This document shows positions 62,495-64,000 of a DNA stretch of 64,000 nucleotides, piece after piece. Position 1 is the stretch's first letter. Each line of letters starts with the position of its first letter. The stretch is from positions 248,001-312,000 of the forward strand of contig NZ_JAIUZP010000001.1 in the NCBI RefSeq assembly GCF_020171315.1, in the 5' to 3' direction. The stretch is from Pseudooceanicola nanhaiensis (GTDB lineage Bacteria > Pseudomonadota > Alphaproteobacteria > Rhodobacterales > Rhodobacteraceae). A program made the position numbers and the translations under genes. The notes under the pieces are model-generated. The model did not search any database. It was given only the letters and a program-made list of their open reading frames with translations, and was not told the DNA's origin.

Positions 62495-64000
62495 TCAGAT
62501 CGTCTCGCCCGCGCTCATCCTGTCGAGGAAGGCCGCTGCCTCCGACAGGATCGTCTCGCGCTTCTCCGCCTCCATCCGGTCCCACGTGGCATAGATCGTG
62601 CCCATGCGGTGGTTCTCGGCGAAGCGGTCGCGCTGCCGGTCGAGGAAGGCCCAGTAGAGCAGGTTGAAGGGGCAGGCGCCCTTGCCCTGCTTGGTCTTCA
62701 CGTCATAGGCGCAGCCGTCGCAGTAATCCGACATCTTCGAGATGTAGTTGCCGGACGAGACATAGGGTTTCGAGGCGATCACCCCGCCGTCGGCGAACTG
62801 GCTCATCCCCACGGTGTTGGGTGCCTCGACCCATTCGAAGGCGTCGATGTAGACGCTGAGGTACCATTCATGCACCTCCGCCGGGTTGAGCCCTGCCAAG
62901 AGGGCAAAGTTGCCGGTCACCATCAGGCGCTGGATGTGGTGGGCATAGGCCTCGGTCTTGGTCTGGCCCACGGCCTCGGCCATGCAGGTCATCTGCGTCT
63001 CGGCGCCCCAGTAGACCGGGGGCAGGGCGCGCCGATGGTTCAGCGCGTTGCGGCGCGGATAGTCGGGCCCTTCGAGGAAGTAGATCCCGCGCACGTACTC
63101 CCGCCAGCCGAGGATCTGGCGGATATACCCCTCGGCCGAGTTGAGCGGCACATCGCCCGCCTCCCACGCCGCCTGCACCGCGTCGCAGACCTCGCGCGGC
63201 GACAGGAGCCCGATGTTCATGTAGGCCGAGAGCAGGGAGTGGTTCAGGTAGGGATCGCCGCGCAGCATCGCGTCCTGAATATCGCCGAAGCCTGCCAGCT
63301 GGTGGGTCACGAAATGCGCAAGCGCCCGGCGCGCCTGCCCCCGCGTGACGGCAAAGCGGAAGCCGTCGAGATCGCCGAAGTTCCGGCCGAAGCGATCGCC
63401 CACGAGGGTGAGCACCTCCTGCGTGGTCTCGTCCGGGGTGAACTGCATGGGGGCAGAGCGGAAGAGGTCCGGCTCCGCCCGCTTGCGGTTCTGCTGGTCG
63501 TAGTTCCACTTGCCGCCCACGGGCTTGTCGCCCTGCATCAGGTAGCCGGTCTTGCGTCGCATCTGGCGGTAGAAATACTCCATCCGCAGCTCCTTGCGGC
63601 CCTCGGCCCAGTGCTCGAATGCGGCATGAGGGGCGAAGAAGCGGTCATCCTCGAGCAGCGAGACCTCCAGCGGGCAGTCGCGCAGCGCCTCGATCAGCCG
63701 CCATTCGCCGGGTTCGGTGGCCAGCACCTTTCCGGCGCCCGTCTCCTCCGCGCGGCGCAGCAGCTCGCCGGGGATCGAGCCTGCGGTGTCGGGATCGTCG
63801 AGGCGGGTGTAGCGGACAGTCCAACCCTCACTCTCCAGTTCCTGCGCGAAGTGGCGCATGGCGGCGAAGATCAGGGCAATCTTCTTGGGGTGGTGCGGGA
63901 CATAGCCGGTTTCCGAGGCGACCTCGGCCATGACCACCACGTCGCGGGCCTTGTCCGCCTGCCGCAGGGCGGCGATGTCGGGGCTCAGCTGGTCGCCCAG
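62495..64000 (-). CDS. FeS-type cryptochrome/photolyase family protein, 5' end outside window
   Basis: The frame continues to the last base, so the first few residues are missing; 501 are visible. The N-terminal LGDQLSPDIAALRQADKARD belongs to the antenna-binding domain. The C-terminal catalytic domain has the FAD region and YCDGCAYDVKTKQGKGACPFN, three of the four cysteines that bind [4Fe-4S] in the bacterial FeS-BCP/(6-4) photolyase group (Agrobacterium PhrB, Rhodobacter CryB). It may repair (6-4) photoproducts or act as a photoreceptor. It is convergent with the decarboxylase gene. Confidence 0.9.
   Translation of the reverse strand: MGDQLSPDIAALRQADKARDVVVMAEVASETGYVPHHPKKIALIFAAMRHFAQELESEGWTVRYTRLDDPDTAGSIPGELLRRAEETGAGKVLATEPGEWRLIEALRDCPLEVSLLEDDRFFAPHAAFEHWAEGRKELRMEYFYRQMRRKTGYLMQGDKPVGGKWNYDQQNRKRAEPDLFRSAPMQFTPDETTQEVLTLVGDRFGRNFGDLDGFRFAVTRGQARRALAHFVTHQLAGFGDIQDAMLRGDPYLNHSLLSAYMNIGLLSPREVCDAVQAAWEAGDVPLNSAEGYIRQILGWREYVRGIYFLEGPDYPRRNALNHRRALPPVYWGAETQMTCMAEAVGQTKTEAYAHHIQRLMVTGNFALLAGLNPAEVHEWYLSVYIDAFEWVEAPNTVGMSQFADGGVIASKPYVSSGNYISKMSDYCDGCAYDVKTKQGKGACPFNLLYWAFLDRQRDRFAENHRMGTIYATWDRMEAEKRETILSEAAAFLDRMSAGETI

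Overview
The window is GC-rich chromosomal DNA from an alphaproteobacterium of the family Rhodobacteraceae (Roseobacter/Rhodobacter type). The evidence is the combination of FnrL with cco genes and hemN, a membrane-anchored CycM-type cytochrome c, ChvI/ChvG next to an N-terminally truncated HprK, RapZ, EIIA-Man and HPr, an ethylmalonyl-CoA-pathway type acyl-CoA dehydrogenase, and DUF1127/LysR pairs. I cannot name the genus. Nearly all of it looks like core genome. I found no insertion sequence, prophage, CRISPR array or tRNA.

Layout. 1-2322: tail of a DUF294/CBS nucleotidyltransferase, a small membrane protein and a membrane-tethered DnaQ-like exonuclease. 2402-8394: BKACE enzyme, methylsuccinyl-CoA dehydrogenase, TauE-type exporter, DUF3859 protein and ATP-dependent PEP carboxykinase. 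8758-14263: chvI-chvG-hprK-rapZ-EIIA-HPr regulatory cluster plus an acyltransferase. 14285-20787: TIGR02186/TauE pair, then a four-gene BMP-type nucleoside ABC importer. 20946-23114: rimI-tsaB-Nfu-usp. 23278-25103: RNase P RNA, a secreted PRC-barrel protein and ribosomal protein L33. 25208-32689: mixed housekeeping and catabolic genes (GNAT, Bax-inhibitor-like protein, DUF1127/LysR, quinone reductase, XRE regulator, hisN, 8-oxoguanine deaminase, CAP protein). 33038-40728: dnaX, 4.5S RNA, cpdB, nudC, an SRPBCC protein, pheA and cycM. 40991-46744: yejABEF peptide importer. 46829-59989: the micro-oxic respiration block, with hemN and fnrL divergent, a tandem universal stress protein, ccoNOQP, a LysR module and ccoGHIS. 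60116-64000: an Orn/Lys/Arg decarboxylase and an FeS-type photolyase that runs off the end.

How the parts work together. Four FNR boxes (hemN/fnrL, two in usp/ccoN, one before ccoG) tie heme synthesis, the cbb3 oxidase and its copper/assembly factors to FnrL. The chvIG-hprK-rapZ-EIIA-HPr block contains no sugar permease, so it is probably a regulatory phosphorelay; it is divergent from pckA, the gluconeogenic entry point.

The most unusual signals are non-coding or very small. (i) A dispersed repeat in five copies has a conserved head followed by one or two hairpins. (ii) Two intergenic clusters hold perfect 22-24 bp palindromes, two of which differ only in their central two bases. (iii) Two overlapping small ORFs with good ribosome binding sites, together with a LysR gene, sit between ccoNOQP and ccoGHIS. 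(iv) An inverted-repeat operator candidate lies between pckA and chvI. No clearly new defence or mobile system is visible.
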